A stretch of DNA of 34,683 bases from JBOHER01 sp050701115 (GTDB taxonomy: Bacteria > Actinomycetota > Actinomycetes > Mycobacteriales > Pseudonocardiaceae), in assembly GCA_050701115.1 (NCBI GenBank), contig JBOHER010000038.1, positions 1 through 34,683 on the forward strand. Reading direction: 5' to 3'. The notes beneath the pieces are model-generated. The model made no database searches, was not told the origin of the DNA, and was given only the letters and a program-made list of their open reading frames with translations. Made by a program: the position numbers and the translations under genes. Positions 34,362 through 34,683 of this stretch are shown here, piece after piece; position 1 is the first letter of the stretch; each line of letters opens with the position of its first letter.

Positions 34362-34398
34362 GTTTGAGAAAGCGTTTGATTGAAACGGTCTCTCAAAC
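34362..34398. promoter_or_regulatory. 37-base interrupted palindrome, probable operator
   Basis: The outer arms GTTTGAGA (34362-34369) and TCTCAAAC (34391-34398) are exactly complementary. The inner arms CGTTT (34373-34377) and AAACG (34383-34387) are too, around a 5-base centre. The palindrome covers the -35 box and the whole spacer of the promoter of the next gene and stops right at its -10 box. Since the transcript seems to start after it, binding of a dimeric repressor to DNA is more likely than an RNA hairpin. Confidence 0.6.
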
Positions 34399-34404
34399 TA
34401 CTCT
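34376..34404 (+). promoter_or_regulatory. Promoter of the 34412 gene
   Basis: TTGATT (34376-34381), a 17-base spacer and TACTCT (34399-34404) form the best sigma-70-like promoter in the window. The -10 box ends 7 bases before ATG 34412, which points to a leaderless transcript. Confidence 0.55.
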
Positions 34405-34411
34405 CAGTTGT

Positions 34412-34683
34412 ATGCCGGATCTCTCCGCTACTCTTGATGCGCTTCGGGCTGGGATGTCCGCTGCGCAGCTGGAACATGCTCGGCTGGAGTTCAAACAGCA
34501 GGACACGTCTCTCAAACGCACTTTGGAGATTCTCGCTGACGCGGTGGTCTGTTTCGCGAACGCTGACGGAGGCACCGTCATCGTCGGTGTCGCCGACTCT
34601 CCCCGTGACACTGGCTCCGTCATCGGCGTACGCGCAGGCCTGATCCGCGATGTGGTGATCAAGGGAATCTTCGAGCGAACGCG
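34412..34683 (+). CDS. Schlafen/AlbA_2-type putative DNA-binding protein, N-terminal part
   Basis: The gene is cut by the window end; 90 codons are visible. LEFKQQDTSLKRTLEILADA, VVCFANADGGTVIVGVAD matches the start of the Schlafen AlbA_2 domain (LEFK...FANA-GGT-(V/L)-GV), found in putative regulators and helicase-related proteins often tied to stress or defence. The start ATG 34412 agrees with a promoter 7 bases upstream. It lies outside the glycan operon, separated by 114 bases, and its palindromic operator suggests tight, maybe self-controlled expression. The rest of the protein is needed to choose between the regulator and ATPase subtypes. Confidence 0.7.
   Translation, partial: MPDLSATLDALRAGMSAAQLEHARLEFKQQDTSLKRTLEILADAVVCFANADGGTVIVGVADSPRDTGSVIGVRAGLIRDVVIKGIFERT

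Noticed and set aside
1..34683. CRISPR arrays, tRNA or rRNA genes, prophage
   Set aside because: No regular direct repeats with spacers, no cloverleaf-like or rRNA-like stretch, and no phage structural genes were seen.

Overview
The window is high-GC DNA with many GTG starts, TANNNT-type -10 boxes and actinobacterial gene families: an XRE regulator next to a HAD hydrolase, zinc-ribbon/trypsin-like proteases, and repeated VLDTR secreted domains. The best fit is an actinomycete, plausibly of the Pseudonocardiaceae; that placement is inferred from family resemblance only. No rRNA, tRNA or CRISPR array was seen.

Left flank (1-7.5 kb): a zone of gene decay and small accessory genes. It holds an XRE regulator with a frameshift and an internal deletion, a HAD hydrolase broken by one extra base, a scrap of an archaeal-type AAA ATPase, an intact membrane-anchored serine protease, a TupA-like ATP-grasp gene, the 3' half of a methyltransferase, a secreted VLDTR-domain protein, a truncated transposase with a start-codon hairpin, and a nucleotidyltransferase whose partner gene survives only as a tail.

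Central and right part (7.6-34.3 kb): a large cell-envelope glycan locus. The rightward block 7655-13556 encodes a methyltransferase, a GT2-TylF fusion, a 100-residue coiled-coil protein, a secreted protein and a GT4. The leftward block 16380-13561 encodes a two-domain glycosyltransferase and a second TupA-like ATP-grasp protein. A 799-residue GT2 lies at 16477-18876. The leftward block 23822-18854 encodes a MurG-like GT, UDP-GlcNAc 2-epimerase, an acyltransferase-SGNH protein and a small membrane protein. The rightward block 23858-34297 encodes a GT2, a UDP-ManNAc/UDP-sugar dehydrogenase, a subtilisin with three VLDTR domains, a second MurG-like GT, a two-gene Wzm/Wzt-type ABC exporter and a GT4.

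Read together, the epimerase and dehydrogenase should supply an N-acetylmannosaminuronic acid-type donor. Six or more glycosyltransferases would assemble the chain, methyl- and acyltransferases would decorate it, and the ABC pair would export it. Two TupA-like ATP-grasp proteins suggest that amino acids may be amide-linked to the uronic acid, as in teichuronopeptide; this is a hypothesis. Several genes have a TANNNT box 6-8 bases before the start codon, which suggests leaderless transcripts. The right edge enters a Schlafen/AlbA-type gene whose promoter is covered by a 37-base interrupted palindrome.
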